From Solibacillus daqui (GTDB lineage Bacteria > Bacillota > Bacilli > Bacillales_A > Planococcaceae): 64,000 bases of DNA. The stretch is taken from the NCBI RefSeq assembly GCF_028747805.1, contig NZ_CP114887.1, forward strand, positions 427,501 to 491,500, written 5' to 3'. Shown here in pieces: positions 26,621 to 36,901 of this stretch. Within the stretch, counting starts at the first letter, position 1. Each line of letters begins with the position of its first letter. The notes under the pieces were generated by a model. It was given only the letters and a program-made list of their open reading frames with translations, did not search any database and was not told where the DNA came from. The position numbers were made by a program, and so were the translations under genes.

Positions 26621-26662
26621 ATGCGCCATTAGCAGTTTGTTCGCTAATGGCGCATTTTTTTA
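26621..26662 (+). terminator. Intrinsic terminator
   Basis: AATGCGCCATTAGC and GCTAATGGCGCATT pair, followed by TTTT. Confidence 0.85.
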
Positions 26663-26778
26663 GCCCATAGTGAACGATACTTTACGAATGCGCTCAACAG
26701 TTCATTGCTCCCGAAATAGGTGCTCGTTTTGATGTGTGTTATAGTAAACACAACGATTGTTTGAAAGGGTGTAACACA

Positions 26779-28965
26779 ATGGCTAAAAGTATAGTATTAG
26801 CAGAAAAACCATCAGTAGCGCGCGATATTGCCAACGTGCTGAAGTGTACTAAAAAAGGAAACGGCTTTTTAGAAGGCGACAAATATATCGTGACATGGGC
26901 ATTAGGGCATTTAGTGACATTAGCGGATCCAGAAAGCTACGATGAAAAATATAAAAAATGGAATTTAGAAGACTTACCGATGCTGCCAGAGCGCTTAAAG
27001 CTAACGACAATTAAGCAAACGAGCAAGCAATACAATGCCGTAAAATCACAGCTAACGCGCGGTGATGTAAGTGAAATTATTATCGCAACAGACGCTGGAC
27101 GCGAGGGCGAGCTTGTGGCACGTTGGATTATTGATCGCGCGAAAGTAAATAAGCCTATTAAGCGCTTATGGATTTCGTCGGTAACCGATAAAGCCATTAA
27201 AGAAGGATTTGCCAATTTAAAACCAGGGAAAGCGTACGAAAATCTGTACTATGCTGCTGTAGCGCGTAGTGAAGCAGACTGGTATTTAGGATTGAATGCG
27301 ACTCGAGCGCTATCCACAAAGCATAATGCACAGTTAAATACGGGGCGCGTTCAAACGCCAGTTGTCGCAATGGTTGCGGCGCGTGAAGATGAAATAAAAC
27401 ATTTCCAAGCCCAAACTTATTACGGCATTGAAGCACAAACGAAGGATTTAAAATTAACATGGCAAGATGCAAATGGTAATTCACGTAGTTTTGCGAAAGA
27501 AAAAATAGATGCCATTGTAAATAAACTAGATAAAAAAGAGGCAACGGTTGTAGCCATCGACCGCAAGCCGAAAAAAACGTTCGCACCAGGGCTGTACGAT
27601 TTAACGGAATTACAGCGCGACGCCAACAAAATGTTCGGTTACTCAGCAAAAGAAACATTAAATATTATGCAAAAGCTTTATGAGTCACATAAGGTACTGA
27701 CATATCCTCGTACGGATTCACGCTATCTTTCAAGTGATATTGTTCCAACCTTGCCAGAGCGATTAAAAGCATGTGGGGTTGGTGAATATCGTCCCTTAGC
27801 CAATAAGGTATTAACAAAGCCGGTTAAAGCCAATAAATCGTTTGTTGATGACAGCAAGGTAAGTGATCACCACGCCATCATACCAACAGAAGAATACGTG
27901 AATTTCTCGGCATTTTCAGATAAAGAACGCAAAATTTATGATTTAGTTGTAAAGCGATTCTTAGCGGTATTGTTCCCGGCTTATGAGTATGAGCAATTAA
28001 CGCTTCAGGCTGAAATCGGTTCAGAAAAATTTATCGCACGAGGGAAAACAGTTTTAGCAATGGGCTGGAAGGAAGTCTATTCGAATCATTTTGAAGACGA
28101 AGAAACAGACGAAGTAAAAGAGCAGTTATTACCACGCCTTGAAAAAGGGCAAACATTAAAGGTGAACCTACTTGCACAAACTTCAGGTCAAACGAAACCA
28201 CCTGCACGCTTTACAGAGGCAACTTTATTATCTGCCATGGAAAATCCAACGAAGTATATGAATACACAAAACAAACAGCTTGCAGATACATTAAAGTCCA
28301 CAGGCGGATTAGGGACGGTAGCGACACGTGCTGATATTATCGATAAGCTATTTAACTCGTTCTTAATCGAAAAGCGTGGTAAAGATATTCATATAACATC
28401 AAAAGGTCGTCAGTTGTTAGATTTAGTACCTGATGAATTAAAGTCGCCTGAAACAACAGCTGAGTGGGAGCAAAAGTTAGAGTTGATTGCAAAAGGCAAA
28501 CTGAAAAAAGACGTTTTCATTAACGAAATGAAGCAGCATACAAAAACTGTAGTTGCTAACATTAAAAACAGCGATAAAAAATTCAAGCATGATAATATTT
28601 CTACAAAAACTTGCCCAGATTGTGGTAAGCCAATGCTTGAAGTGAACGGTAAAAAAGGAAAAATGCTTGTGTGCCAAGACCGTGAATGTGGTCATCGTAA
28701 AAACGTATCACGCGTAACGAACGCACGCTGTCCACAGTGTAAGAAGAAGCTAGAGCTACACGGGCAAGGTGATGGCCAAATTTTCGTATGTAAATGCGGC
28801 TATCGTGAAAAACTATCAGCCTTTGAAGCGCGTCGAAAAAAAGATGGCGGCGGAAAAGTGGATAAACGTAGCGTACAAAAATTTATGAAGCAGCAGGAAA
28901 AAGAAGCAGAGCCAATTAACAATGCGTTTGCAGATTTGTTAAAAGGCTTTAAGGTAGATAAATAA
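26779..28965 (+). CDS. topB: DNA topoisomerase III
   Basis: A 728-residue type IA topoisomerase that resolves single-strand crossings in DNA. The TOPRIM domain starts at the N-terminus (SIVLAEKPSVARDIANVLKC, then ATDAGREGE). The active-site tyrosine lies in LTYPRTDSRYLSS (near residue 309). Two C-terminal Zn-ribbons (CPDCGKPMLEV and CPQCKKKLELH) extend beyond the core. The start at 26779 follows AAAGGGTG; 15 upstream codons in frame are probably not translated. It is monocistronic. Confidence 0.96.
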   Translation: MAKSIVLAEKPSVARDIANVLKCTKKGNGFLEGDKYIVTWALGHLVTLADPESYDEKYKKWNLEDLPMLPERLKLTTIKQTSKQYNAVKSQLTRGDVSEIIIATDAGREGELVARWIIDRAKVNKPIKRLWISSVTDKAIKEGFANLKPGKAYENLYYAAVARSEADWYLGLNATRALSTKHNAQLNTGRVQTPVVAMVAAREDEIKHFQAQTYYGIEAQTKDLKLTWQDANGNSRSFAKEKIDAIVNKLDKKEATVVAIDRKPKKTFAPGLYDLTELQRDANKMFGYSAKETLNIMQKLYESHKVLTYPRTDSRYLSSDIVPTLPERLKACGVGEYRPLANKVLTKPVKANKSFVDDSKVSDHHAIIPTEEYVNFSAFSDKERKIYDLVVKRFLAVLFPAYEYEQLTLQAEIGSEKFIARGKTVLAMGWKEVYSNHFEDEETDEVKEQLLPRLEKGQTLKVNLLAQTSGQTKPPARFTEATLLSAMENPTKYMNTQNKQLADTLKSTGGLGTVATRADIIDKLFNSFLIEKRGKDIHITSKGRQLLDLVPDELKSPETTAEWEQKLELIAKGKLKKDVFINEMKQHTKTVVANIKNSDKKFKHDNISTKTCPDCGKPMLEVNGKKGKMLVCQDRECGHRKNVSRVTNARCPQCKKKLELHGQGDGQIFVCKCGYREKLSAFEARRKKDGGGKVDKRSVQKFMKQQEKEAEPINNAFADLLKGFKVDK

Positions 28966-28972
28966 CAAAACA

Positions 28973-29009
28973 CGCCTAGAGGATGTCATTCCTTTAGGCG
29001 TTTTTTAGT
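28973..29009 (+). terminator. Intrinsic terminator of topB
   Basis: ACGCCTA-AGG and CCT-TAGGCGT pair and are followed by TTTTTT. Confidence 0.85.
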
Positions 29010-29204
29010 GAAAAGTAGCATTATTACAAAGAATCTATTTTACAAATAAAAGGTAACAAATTGCAGGAAATTGTACTTCAAGTGTGATAACTAGTAACAT
29101 ACCAATATTAGTCCAAAAGATTCAAAATATGTATAATTAGTGAATGTTTTATTTTCCCATGCGATAATACCCTATATAAACTTTTAAAAAAGAGGTGAAT
29201 AGTT

Positions 29205-30035
29205 ATGAAAATTTCTAGTTTATTGCATGGTTATAATCCTGATTTAGAAGAAAGAAAACGCTCAGTCCAGCGCAAAGAGGTTGGCGATGCTTATAAAAAG
29301 CATGCGAAATATGCAAATGCAAGCAAAAACCCAATGCTCCAAGCGCTTGAAAATTTACTTTCTGGTAAAACAGAGAAGGAATTACACGAGGCAGATGCAG
29401 CTGCCCGTAAAGATTCGCAGCAGACTTTAGTGGAGTCAAAGGACGAGGAGCTAGCGCGTCCAAAAGGAAAAGAGGAACTTTCACAGTTAAAGCAAACCGA
29501 GCAAGAAGTCATAGCGCATGAAAATGCCCACAAATCGGCAGGGGCAGGTGTGACGGGCGCAATTACGTATACGCAAACAACAGGACCAGACAATCAGCGC
29601 TATATTAATGGCGGCGAAGTAGCGATTCAAATGCCGGCAACTAATGGAGAGTCAGATGAAACCATTGCGCTACTTGAAAGGGTACGTCAAGCCGCATTGG
29701 CACCAGCAGAGCCTTCCTCGCAAGATTTACGTGTAGCGGCAAGTGCTTCAGCACAAATTCAGCAAGTACGTGCCGATAAATACGGCGAAGTAATGGAAGA
29801 ACAAGAAGAATCGGCACCATTTGCAGATGAAGATTTCACATTTGAAATGCCGGAAAAATTCCAAAAGGATTTTAACCGTAATCCAGAAGAACAAACGATT
29901 TTTGGGAAAGATTTAGAAAAGCTGTTATTCCAACGTACATTTAACAACGCAGCACAAAAATATAGTTCCCATATTGCAATGGTGAAAAACGGCTACCGTT
30001 CTGTAACAGAACCGACCTTCTCACAAGTTGCATAA
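29205..30035 (+). CDS. Putative metalloprotease, SprA-related/CJM1_0395 family
   Basis: The 276-residue product has a probable zinc-binding HExxH in EVIAHENAHKSAGAG (near residues 106-110) followed by GAITYTQTTGPDNQRYINGG, the conserved pattern of this poorly studied family. The N-terminal third is charged and probably disordered. There is no signal peptide. RBS AGAGGTG is well spaced. Function is not established; its surroundings give no hint. Confidence 0.75.
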   Translation: MKISSLLHGYNPDLEERKRSVQRKEVGDAYKKHAKYANASKNPMLQALENLLSGKTEKELHEADAAARKDSQQTLVESKDEELARPKGKEELSQLKQTEQEVIAHENAHKSAGAGVTGAITYTQTTGPDNQRYINGGEVAIQMPATNGESDETIALLERVRQAALAPAEPSSQDLRVAASASAQIQQVRADKYGEVMEEQEESAPFADEDFTFEMPEKFQKDFNRNPEEQTIFGKDLEKLLFQRTFNNAAQKYSSHIAMVKNGYRSVTEPTFSQVA

Positions 30036-30160
30036 ATGAAAACTCGCTTTAGCCAATTCGTGCTACTGCGGGTTTTATTTTTGCCCACTTAAATGGAATG
30101 ATTCCAATTTCAATCAAAGGTGCTATACTAATTTTTAACGAAAACACAGGAGTGATAGTT

Positions 30161-30649
30161 TTGGCAAAGAAACATGTGAAGACAAATGCGATTCGATTGA
30201 TTGAACAGAAAAAAATTGTACATGAAATTTTTGAATACACGTCAGAAGATGGTAATGCGGTAGATGGTGTAACGGTCGCAGCAAAAATTGGTCAACCGGT
30301 TGAACATGTTTACAAAACATTGATTGCCACTGCGGGAAAGGGGGATTATTTTGTGTTCGTTATTCCGGTTGAAGCCGAGCTCAATTTAAAGGCCGCAGCA
30401 AAAGTGGTCGGCGAGAAAAAGGTAGAACTGATTGCGGTAAAAGAGCTGCTTGGTTTAACGGGCTATGTACGAGGTGGTTGTTCGCCAATTGGTATGAAAA
30501 AACTATTCCCAACGTATATCGAGCAAACAGCTGAAACGCTTGATTACATAATTGTCAGCGCAGGAAAGATTGGCATGCAAATGAAACTCGCACCGACAGA
30601 TTTGGCGAAAGCATCGAATGCGCAATTTGCCCAGCTTGTAACACAATAG
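30161..30649 (+). CDS. ybaK: Cys-tRNA(Pro)/Cys-tRNA(Cys) deacylase YbaK
   Basis: A 162-residue trans-editing enzyme that hydrolyses mischarged Cys-tRNA(Pro). The family segments are visible: [13 protein letters not shown] at the N-terminus, [20 protein letters not shown] in the centre and [14 protein letters not shown] at the catalytic side. The TTG at 30161 was chosen as start because CAGGAGTG stands seven bases before it and the family begins here; an upstream ATG has no site. It lies 14 bases before a membrane-protein gene and is probably co-transcribed. Confidence 0.9.
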   Translation: MAKKHVKTNAIRLIEQKKIVHEIFEYTSEDGNAVDGVTVAAKIGQPVEHVYKTLIATAGKGDYFVFVIPVEAELNLKAAAKVVGEKKVELIAVKELLGLTGYVRGGCSPIGMKKLFPTYIEQTAETLDYIIVSAGKIGMQMKLAPTDLAKASNAQFAQLVTQ

Positions 30650-30663
30650 AAAGAAGGATTTAT

Positions 30664-31281
30664 ATGTCGAAAAAATTTTGGTGGCAGTGGGGTAGCTTTT
30701 TTGTCGGACTGATGGTGATGGCACTCGGCATTACACTGACAATTAAGGGCAATGTCATTGGCACAAGCCCATGGGATGTATTCCATATCGGAATGTTTAA
30801 CCAATTTGGTTTGACGATCGGTATGTGGTCAATTTTAACAGGGCTATTCATTATTTGCGTAACGTCGATGTATCTTAAACGTGTTCCGAAATTAGCTACT
30901 TTTTTAAACATGCTATTAATCGGTTCGTTTATTGATTTATTTAACTGGCTATTACCAGAGGCGTCTCTATTTGTTTTTGAAATTAGCTATTTTATAGTAG
31001 GCTTTTTTGTCATGAGTATTGGCTGTGCGCTTTATATTGCGGCAAGTCTTGGGGAAGGACCACGGGATACGGTGATGATGATTATTGCGAGCAAGGGCTA
31101 TTCGGTAAAAACGGGGCGTATGGTGATGGAAGTGATTGCGGCAAGCATTGGCTGGCTACTTGGTGGACCGGTTGGCCTTGGTACGATTATTTTAGCGCTT
31201 GGAACGGGCTATATTATTCAACCCGCATTATTTTTCTTTAAAAACAAACTTGAAAAAATTATTGGTGAGCCACTCACGTAA
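30664..31281 (+). CDS. YczE/YyaS/YitT-like membrane protein
   Basis: The 205-residue product has five or six membrane segments. GNVIGTSPWDVFHIG after helix 1 and LGEGPRDTVMMI in the later half are typical of the YczE family. In Bacillus YczE is involved in bacillaene and surfactin production by an unknown mechanism; no function can be assigned here. ATG follows AGAAGGA. It probably forms an operon with ybaK. Confidence 0.85.
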   Translation: MSKKFWWQWGSFFVGLMVMALGITLTIKGNVIGTSPWDVFHIGMFNQFGLTIGMWSILTGLFIICVTSMYLKRVPKLATFLNMLLIGSFIDLFNWLLPEASLFVFEISYFIVGFFVMSIGCALYIAASLGEGPRDTVMMIIASKGYSVKTGRMVMEVIAASIGWLLGGPVGLGTIILALGTGYIIQPALFFFKNKLEKIIGEPLT

Positions 31282-31339
31282 AATATTGGCAACTTATGCT
31301 ACACTATAACTGATGTTGAATTTGAAAGGATGAACGAGC

Positions 31340-32530
31340 ATGTCAAACGTATTAAATACCTTTTTAGATGAAAATTTACAAGACCTACGCACTCAAGGTT
31401 TATACAACGAAATTGATCCTGTTGAAGGTGCGAATGGCCCGATCATTCAAGTAGCAGGCAAAAAATTAGTTAATCTATCATCAAATAACTACTTAGGTTT
31501 AGCGACAAATGATGAATTAAAGAAAATAGCACAAAACACAATCGAAACATATGGTGTCGGTGCGGGTGCGGTTCGAACAATTAACGGTACATTAGATTTA
31601 CATGTGAAATTAGAACAAACATTAGCAAAATTCAAAGGGACAGAAGCGGCGATTAGCTATCAATCTGGCTTTAACTGTAATATGGCGGCGATTTCTGCTG
31701 TTATGGATAAAAACGATGCCATCCTTTCAGATGCTTTGAACCATGCTTCCATTATCGACGGCTGCCGTTTATCAAAAGCGAAAATCATTCCATTTGCACA
31801 CGCAGACATGGAAGATTTACGTGCGAAAGCAAAAGAAGCGACAGAATCAGGCCTTTACAATAAAGTCATGGTTATTACTGACGGCGTGTTCTCAATGGAT
31901 GGTGACATCGCAAAGCTACCTGAAATCGTAGAAATCGCAAAAGAATTTGATTTGATTACGTATGTAGACGATGCACACGGTTCAGGAGTAACAGGTAAAG
32001 GTGCGGGTACAGTGAAGCACTTCGGGTTACAAAACGAAATCGATTTCCAAATCGGCACACTATCAAAAGCAATCGGTGTTGTTGGTGGCTATGTGGCAGG
32101 GAAGAAAAATTTAATCGATTGGTTAAAGGTTCGTTCTCGTCCGTTTTTATTCTCGACAGCATTACCACCAGGGGATGTTGCAGCCATTACACGCGCTGTG
32201 GAAATCATTATGGAATCAACAGAGCTGCATGACAAGCTTTGGAACAACGGTGATTATTTAAAGAAAGGCTTAAACGAGCTTGGCTTTAATATCGGGGAAT
32301 CAGAAACACCAATTACACCTTGTATTATTGGCGATGAAAAATTAACACAGCAATTCTCCAAACGATTAATCGAAGAAGGTGTGTACGCAAAGTCGATTGT
32401 ATTCCCAACGGTACCAAAAGGAACAGGTCGCGTGCGTAATATGCCAACAGCAGCACATACAAAAGAAATGTTAGATGACGCATTAGCCATTTACGCAAAA
32501 GTAGGTCGTGAATTAGGTGTAATTCAATAA
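31340..32530 (+). CDS. kbl: Glycine C-acetyltransferase (2-amino-3-ketobutyrate CoA ligase)
   Basis: A 396-residue alpha-oxoamine synthase. It cleaves 2-amino-3-ketobutyrate with CoA to glycine and acetyl-CoA, the second step of threonine breakdown. The substrate loop ([11 protein letters not shown]), the [13 protein letters not shown] segment and the PLP lysine in [14 protein letters not shown] (near residue 242) are all present. ATG follows AAAGGATG. The first enzyme of the pathway, Tdh, is encoded 3 kb downstream on the same strand, with mtnE and mtnU between them. Confidence 0.95.
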   Translation: MSNVLNTFLDENLQDLRTQGLYNEIDPVEGANGPIIQVAGKKLVNLSSNNYLGLATNDELKKIAQNTIETYGVGAGAVRTINGTLDLHVKLEQTLAKFKGTEAAISYQSGFNCNMAAISAVMDKNDAILSDALNHASIIDGCRLSKAKIIPFAHADMEDLRAKAKEATESGLYNKVMVITDGVFSMDGDIAKLPEIVEIAKEFDLITYVDDAHGSGVTGKGAGTVKHFGLQNEIDFQIGTLSKAIGVVGGYVAGKKNLIDWLKVRSRPFLFSTALPPGDVAAITRAVEIIMESTELHDKLWNNGDYLKKGLNELGFNIGESETPITPCIIGDEKLTQQFSKRLIEEGVYAKSIVFPTVPKGTGRVRNMPTAAHTKEMLDDALAIYAKVGRELGVIQ

Positions 32531-32656
32531 GAAAAGCATCATACCTGTTTAGCCCGTATAGACATTGTGGGATTGACGCAAAAGTAAACGCTTCACCACT
32601 TTTGCACGAGGGACCTAAATGACCGAGGGGCTGGTGTGAATGCCTAGACATAAACA

Positions 32657-32698
32657 AAAAGGCTCCGTACTACAATTTTAGTAGCGCGGAGCCTGTTA
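32657..32698. terminator. Bidirectional terminator between kbl and mtnE
   Basis: AAGGCTCCG and CGGAGCCT with inner TACTA and TAGTA pairing form a long stem. The stretch before it (32545-32650) has other imperfect hairpins but no gene. Confidence 0.8.
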
Positions 32699-33889
32699 TT
32701 ATTGTACTTTTACAGTAAATAGTTCTAATTTTGCAACACGTTGCATCGCTTCACGTAGACGGTTTTCATCAACGAGCAACCCTACGCGGATATAGCCTTC
32801 CCCGTATTCACCGAAACCATTGCCGGGAGCGACTGCGATATCTGCCTTTTCAAGTAATAGGTCGGCAAATTGCTCGCTTGTATAACCGTCAGCGACAGGT
32901 AACCATGCAAAAAACGAACCCTTTGGAGCGGTAATAGTCCAGCCAATTTTCTGTGCTTCTTCAACAAGCGTATTGCGGCGACTTTCATAGAGTGCACGCA
33001 AATTTTCAACACAAGTTTGTTCTTCATTTAGTGCCGTAGCAGCCGCATGCTGAATAGCTGGGAACTGACTGCAAAACAAATGGTCCTGAATGATGTTAAT
33101 GGCTTCAATCATTTTAGCATTACCAACTGCAAAGCCGATACGCCAGCCCGCCATGTTGAATGATTTTGACAGGGTATACAATTCAATACCGATAACCTTT
33201 GCGCCGGTTGCTTGTAAGAAGCTCGGTGGACGTTTGCCGTCAAAACCAATTGCTCCGTAGGCGAAGTCATGGGCAACAGCGATTTGGTTGTCTTTGGCAA
33301 ATAGAACTGTTTCCTCAAAAAATTCAGCCGATGCAACACCACCAGTTGGATTGTTTGGGTAGTTTAAGTACATTAATTTCGCGCGCTCTTTCACTTCGTC
33401 AGATAGAGCGTTATAATCCGGTAAAAAGTCGTTTTGTGCAGTTAATGGTAATGTATCAAATTTTACATCCGCAAGCGCAACGCCTGATAAATAATCAGGA
33501 TAGCCTGGGTCAGGAAGCAACATGTAATCACCGGGATTTAAAACAGCAAGGGGCAGTTCAACTAGCCCGACTTTTGTACCACCAAGTATTGCAACTTCGG
33601 TGTTTGGGTCAATGTCGACATTGTATTCACGCTTATAAAAGTCCGCTGCTGCTTGACGTAGCTCAGCAATGCCACGAAACGGTGAATATTTATGTGTTTG
33701 TGGATTGGTTGCCGCCACTTGTAAGGTTTCAATAATATGATCGGGTGTTGGCTGGTCAGGGTTGCCTTGCCCTAAATTAATCACATCACGCCCTTGTGCA
33801 AGTGCCTCGTTGACTTTCCCGACAAGCGTCGCAAAAAATTGTGGAGGTAGCTGTTGTAGTTTTTTCGAAAATTTCATGGTTTTGTTCAT
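32699..33889 (-). CDS. mtnE: Aminotransferase of methionine salvage
   Basis: A 396-residue class I PLP aminotransferase that closely fits my memory of Bacillus MtnE (YkrV), which makes methionine from 4-methylthio-2-oxobutyrate. Identifying segments are INLGQGNPDQPTP, HKYSPFRG, LMYLNYPNNPTG and the PLP lysine in IYTLSKSFNMAGWRIGF-like LYTLSKSFNM. The start is uncertain between 33889 and 33877, since AAGGG lies too near to one and too far from the other. It is divergent from mtnU. No SAM riboswitch was found upstream. Confidence 0.87.
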   Translation of the reverse strand: MNKTMKFSKKLQQLPPQFFATLVGKVNEALAQGRDVINLGQGNPDQPTPDHIIETLQVAATNPQTHKYSPFRGIAELRQAAADFYKREYNVDIDPNTEVAILGGTKVGLVELPLAVLNPGDYMLLPDPGYPDYLSGVALADVKFDTLPLTAQNDFLPDYNALSDEVKERAKLMYLNYPNNPTGGVASAEFFEETVLFAKDNQIAVAHDFAYGAIGFDGKRPPSFLQATGAKVIGIELYTLSKSFNMAGWRIGFAVGNAKMIEAINIIQDHLFCSQFPAIQHAAATALNEEQTCVENLRALYESRRNTLVEEAQKIGWTITAPKGSFFAWLPVADGYTSEQFADLLLEKADIAVAPGNGFGEYGEGYIRVGLLVDENRLREAMQRVAKLELFTVKVQ

Positions 33890-34074
33890 TCCCTTTTTTG
33901 TAGATTAGGAGAGTATAAGCTTTTCGATGTATGGTACATAAGAAAATATTTTAACTCGTACAATTTGTGTTTTTCAAAGATTAAAAATAAGCTTAGTACT
34001 TTTCTAGGTTTAAGTAAAGTGAAAATTATGATAATTTAAAGTGTAGTGAAATTTGTAGAGGACGGTGTTTACAT

Positions 34075-34863
34075 ATGAAAATCGGTTGTATCCAATTAAA
34101 TGTAGGTTTTGGCAAAGTCGACGAAAACTATGAGCGTGCCGAAAAATTGATTCGAGAGGCAGCTGCAGGGGGCGCGGAAATCATTGTGTTACCCGAAATG
34201 TGGAACACAGGCTATGCACTTGAGAAATTAGAGGAGCTAGCGGATGAAAACGGTGAGCGTTCGAAAGCGTTTTTAAGTACGCTTGCAAAAGAATTAGCAG
34301 TACATATTGTCGGTGGTTCAGTTGCGGTGAAGCGTGATGGCGAGTTTTATAATACGATGTACACGTATAATCGTGCAGGTGAATTAGTCGGCGAATATAG
34401 CAAAGTGCATTTATTCCGTTTAATGGATGAGCATTTGTATTTGCAATCAGGTGATGCGATGAATCGTTTTGCACTCGATGGTTTAGAAGCAGGAGGCGTA
34501 ATTTGCTATGACATTCGTTTCCCAGAATGGCTGCGTTCACATGCATTAGACGGCGCAAAGGTGTTATTCATTCCAGCACAATGGCCAACGCCACGTATTG
34601 ACCATTGGAAAATTTTACTGCAAGCGCGTGCCATTGAAAATCAGTGCTTTGTCATTGCGGTCAATCGTATTGCACGTAAAGTCGAGAATTTCAACGGGCA
34701 ATCGATGATTATCGGACCGTGGGGTGAAGTACTTTGGACAGGTGCGGAAGATGAGGAGTTAGCCATTGTTGATGTTGATTTTTCAACGGTAGACGAGGTG
34801 CGTGAACGTATTCCTGTTTACGATGATCGCCGTCCGAATCTTTATGAGAAGGTAGTTAAATAA
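34075..34863 (+). CDS. mtnU: Carbon-nitrogen hydrolase, omega-amidase MtnU-like
   Basis: A 262-residue nitrilase-superfamily amidase. The catalytic triad is complete: Glu41 in VLPEMWNTGY, Lys110 in YSKVHLF and Cys144 in GVICYDIRFPEW. MtnU hydrolyses the alpha-ketoglutaramate produced when MtnE uses glutamine, and the divergent mtnE gene supports that role. RBS GAGGACGG precedes the ATG. A terminator follows directly. Confidence 0.88.
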   Translation: MKIGCIQLNVGFGKVDENYERAEKLIREAAAGGAEIIVLPEMWNTGYALEKLEELADENGERSKAFLSTLAKELAVHIVGGSVAVKRDGEFYNTMYTYNRAGELVGEYSKVHLFRLMDEHLYLQSGDAMNRFALDGLEAGGVICYDIRFPEWLRSHALDGAKVLFIPAQWPTPRIDHWKILLQARAIENQCFVIAVNRIARKVENFNGQSMIIGPWGEVLWTGAEDEELAIVDVDFSTVDEVRERIPVYDDRRPNLYEKVVK

Positions 34864-34867
34864 TAAT

Positions 34868-34908
34868 TGTTGAAAGTGCGCCTACATTGATAAGGTGCGC
34901 TTTTTTTA
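34868..34908 (+). terminator. Intrinsic terminator of mtnU
   Basis: AGTGCGCC and GGTGCGCT pair around a 13-base loop, followed by TTTTTTT. Confidence 0.8.
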
Positions 34909-35000
34909 CTTGATTCAGCGGATGTCACAGATTTTTTAGAGGAGTTTTTCAAGTGAACTTAAAAAAATCTGGACCAAAGATAGCCGAGGCGCAATTGACT
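34908..35000 (+). repeat. Dispersed element B, copy 2
   Basis: TTCAGCGGATGTCACAGATT, TTTTTCAAGTG, AAAAAAATCTGGAC and GCCGAGGCGCAATTG align in order with the copies at 23931 and 50050. The inner CAAGTG loop and the AAAATCTG arm are shared. Confidence 0.7.
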
Positions 35001-35185
35001 TCAACTGTCTCTCCCGTAATAATCATCAATTTTTAAAATGTTTGTCATGGTGTTTAACAGTGCATACGCATCAAAATCGCATGTAATTGTTCCACTGTTG
35101 TTACTTGAATTTTATGCACAAAGACTGGCAATACAATGCAGCGCTCTATAATAGTCGAAGGCAAAAACAAGGGGAGTTGAATAAA

Positions 35186-35296
35186 ATGAATGGAGACAGA
35201 GGACAGTTTATAGCTGGTTGTGAACACGCCAATTTTATGAATCCCGTGCCACAATTTAAAAGATGCGCTTGCAAGCATGAATGCTATTGTCATTAG
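35186..35296 (+). CDS. Possible small Cys/His-rich protein
   Basis: A 36-codon frame starts with ATG after AGGGGAG at good spacing, with a TATAAT word about 40 bases upstream. The product ends in FKRCACKHECYCH, a cluster that could bind a metal. I do not recognise a family. The size makes chance possible, but the translation signal and the composition support a real gene. Confidence 0.45.
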   Translation: MNGDRGQFIAGCEHANFMNPVPQFKRCACKHECYCH

Positions 35297-35559
35297 TCGT
35301 TAAATTGGGATATTTTGAGGGATTTTTGTCCCACCGTAAGAAAGATAACACAATTCGCATATTTGAGACGGACAATTGTATTACTGAAAAAGAATTTTTA
35401 TGAAATATTGTATTTTATAAAAGAACACCCTATAATAAATCCGAGAAAAAGCTTTTCAAATTAGGTTTTGTCTTTAGTTGAATGTTTTTTTACAGAGGAC
35501 ATTTGTGTTAATAAATGTTTTATTGGAATACTTTTTTCGAGGATAGGGAGGCATTAAGT

Positions 35560-36510
35560 GTGAAAAAAATTATGGTGACCGGTGCTTTAGGTCAAATTGG
35601 TTCAGAATTAGTAGAGAAATTACGCCATACGTATGGCATTGACAATGTATTAGCAACAGATATTCGGAAAATTGATCAACATGAGGGACCGTTTGAAGTG
35701 TTGGACGTAACAGATGGGAAACGCATGCATACACTCGCACATGACTTCGGTGCGGACACGATGATTCACATGGCTGCATTACTATCTGCAACAGCGGAAA
35801 AAAATCCGGTATTCGCATGGAATTTAAATATGGGCGGCTTAATGAATGCACTTGAAGTAGCACGTGAATTAGACATGCAATTTTTCACACCAAGCTCAAT
35901 CGGCGCATTCGGCCCTTCAACACCAAAGGACAATACGCCACAAGATACACTGCAACGCCCAACTACAATGTATGGGGTAAATAAAGTTGCTGGTGAATTA
36001 TTATGTGACTATTATTACACACGTTTCGGTTTAGATACGCGCGGTGTTCGTTTTCCAGGGTTAATTTCGTATGTGACGCCTCCTGGTGGTGGAACGACAG
36101 ATTATGCGGTAGACATTTACTACAAAGCCATTGCAGAAGGTCGTTACACATCGTATATCGCAGAAGGTACTTTCATGGATATGATGTATATGCCAGATGC
36201 GCTGCAGGCGATTGTTGATTTAATGGAGGCAGACCCAGCGAAACTCGTACATCGCAATGCATTTAATATTTCAGCGATGAGCTTCGAACCATCACAAATC
36301 GCAGCAGAAATCAAAAAGCATATTCCAACATTTACGATGGACTATGAGGTAGACCCAGTGAGACAGGCAATTGCCGACAGCTGGCCAAACGCAATCGATT
36401 CGTCAGCGGCGATAGAAGAGTGGGGCTTTAAAGCAAGCTATAACTTAGAAAAAATGACAATAGATATGTTAGAAAAGTTAAAAGTACGTTTAGATCAAAA
36501 GGTAATTTAA
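35560..36510 (+). CDS. tdh: L-threonine 3-dehydrogenase, SDR type
   Basis: A 316-residue extended short-chain dehydrogenase/reductase. The NAD-binding motif GALGQIGSE stands at the N-terminus, and the catalytic Tyr-Lys pair lies in [10 protein letters not shown]. It oxidises threonine to 2-amino-3-ketobutyrate, the substrate of Kbl encoded at 31340. GTG at 35560 was chosen because AGGGAGG lies eight bases before it; the 15 upstream codons do not resemble the family. A decayed fragment of this gene lies at 41293. Confidence 0.92.
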   Translation: MKKIMVTGALGQIGSELVEKLRHTYGIDNVLATDIRKIDQHEGPFEVLDVTDGKRMHTLAHDFGADTMIHMAALLSATAEKNPVFAWNLNMGGLMNALEVARELDMQFFTPSSIGAFGPSTPKDNTPQDTLQRPTTMYGVNKVAGELLCDYYYTRFGLDTRGVRFPGLISYVTPPGGGTTDYAVDIYYKAIAEGRYTSYIAEGTFMDMMYMPDALQAIVDLMEADPAKLVHRNAFNISAMSFEPSQIAAEIKKHIPTFTMDYEVDPVRQAIADSWPNAIDSSAAIEEWGFKASYNLEKMTIDMLEKLKVRLDQKVI

Positions 36511-36515
36511 TGCTA

Positions 36516-36552
36516 AAGCGAGCATGTAGATTAAATCTATGTGCTCGTTTTT
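36516..36552 (+). terminator. Intrinsic terminator of tdh
   Basis: AGCGAGCA-TAGATT and AATCTA-TGCTCGT pair and are followed by TTTTT. Confidence 0.85.
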
Positions 36553-36671
36553 CTGTTTTATAATATTTGTTGGAGTTATCGTACAAAATCACACTTTTTT
36601 ACATACTTGAATTGATGAGAACCAAGTAATCAATTGGTGTATTACTTAAGAGATTTAAAACAAGTAAATTA

Positions 36672-36710
36672 AAAAGGAGCTGTCCATTTTTCGGGCAGCT
36701 CCTTTTTAAT
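36672..36710 (+). terminator. Second terminator in the tdh-cueP gap
   Basis: AAAGGAGCTGTCC and GGGCAGCTCCTTTTT pair. No gene was found between the two terminators, so the second may be a relic of a lost gene or insulate the copper cluster. Confidence 0.75.
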
Positions 36711-36901
36711 GCTAAAGTAATTACTTTTGTCCGCACATAGTCAACTAAAAAACAAGAGTGGAAAACATTGTGACAATATATTTAGCGAATAAATCATCTG
36801 CATAATTTCTCCATATTTATTTCGTATACTAACATTGTCGATTGCTAAAGAACAAATATTTGTTAGTCAATAAAATCTAAAAAAACATGAGGTGAACGAA
36901 A

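Noticed and set aside
32541-32656. Structured RNA after kbl
   Set aside because: CTTCACCAC and GCTGGTGTGAA pair only imperfectly and no conserved layout was seen, so only the terminator that follows was recorded.
33890-34074. SAM riboswitch between mtnE and mtnU
   Set aside because: Methionine-salvage genes in Bacillus often have one, but no conserved S-box core or terminator could be found in the 185-base gap.
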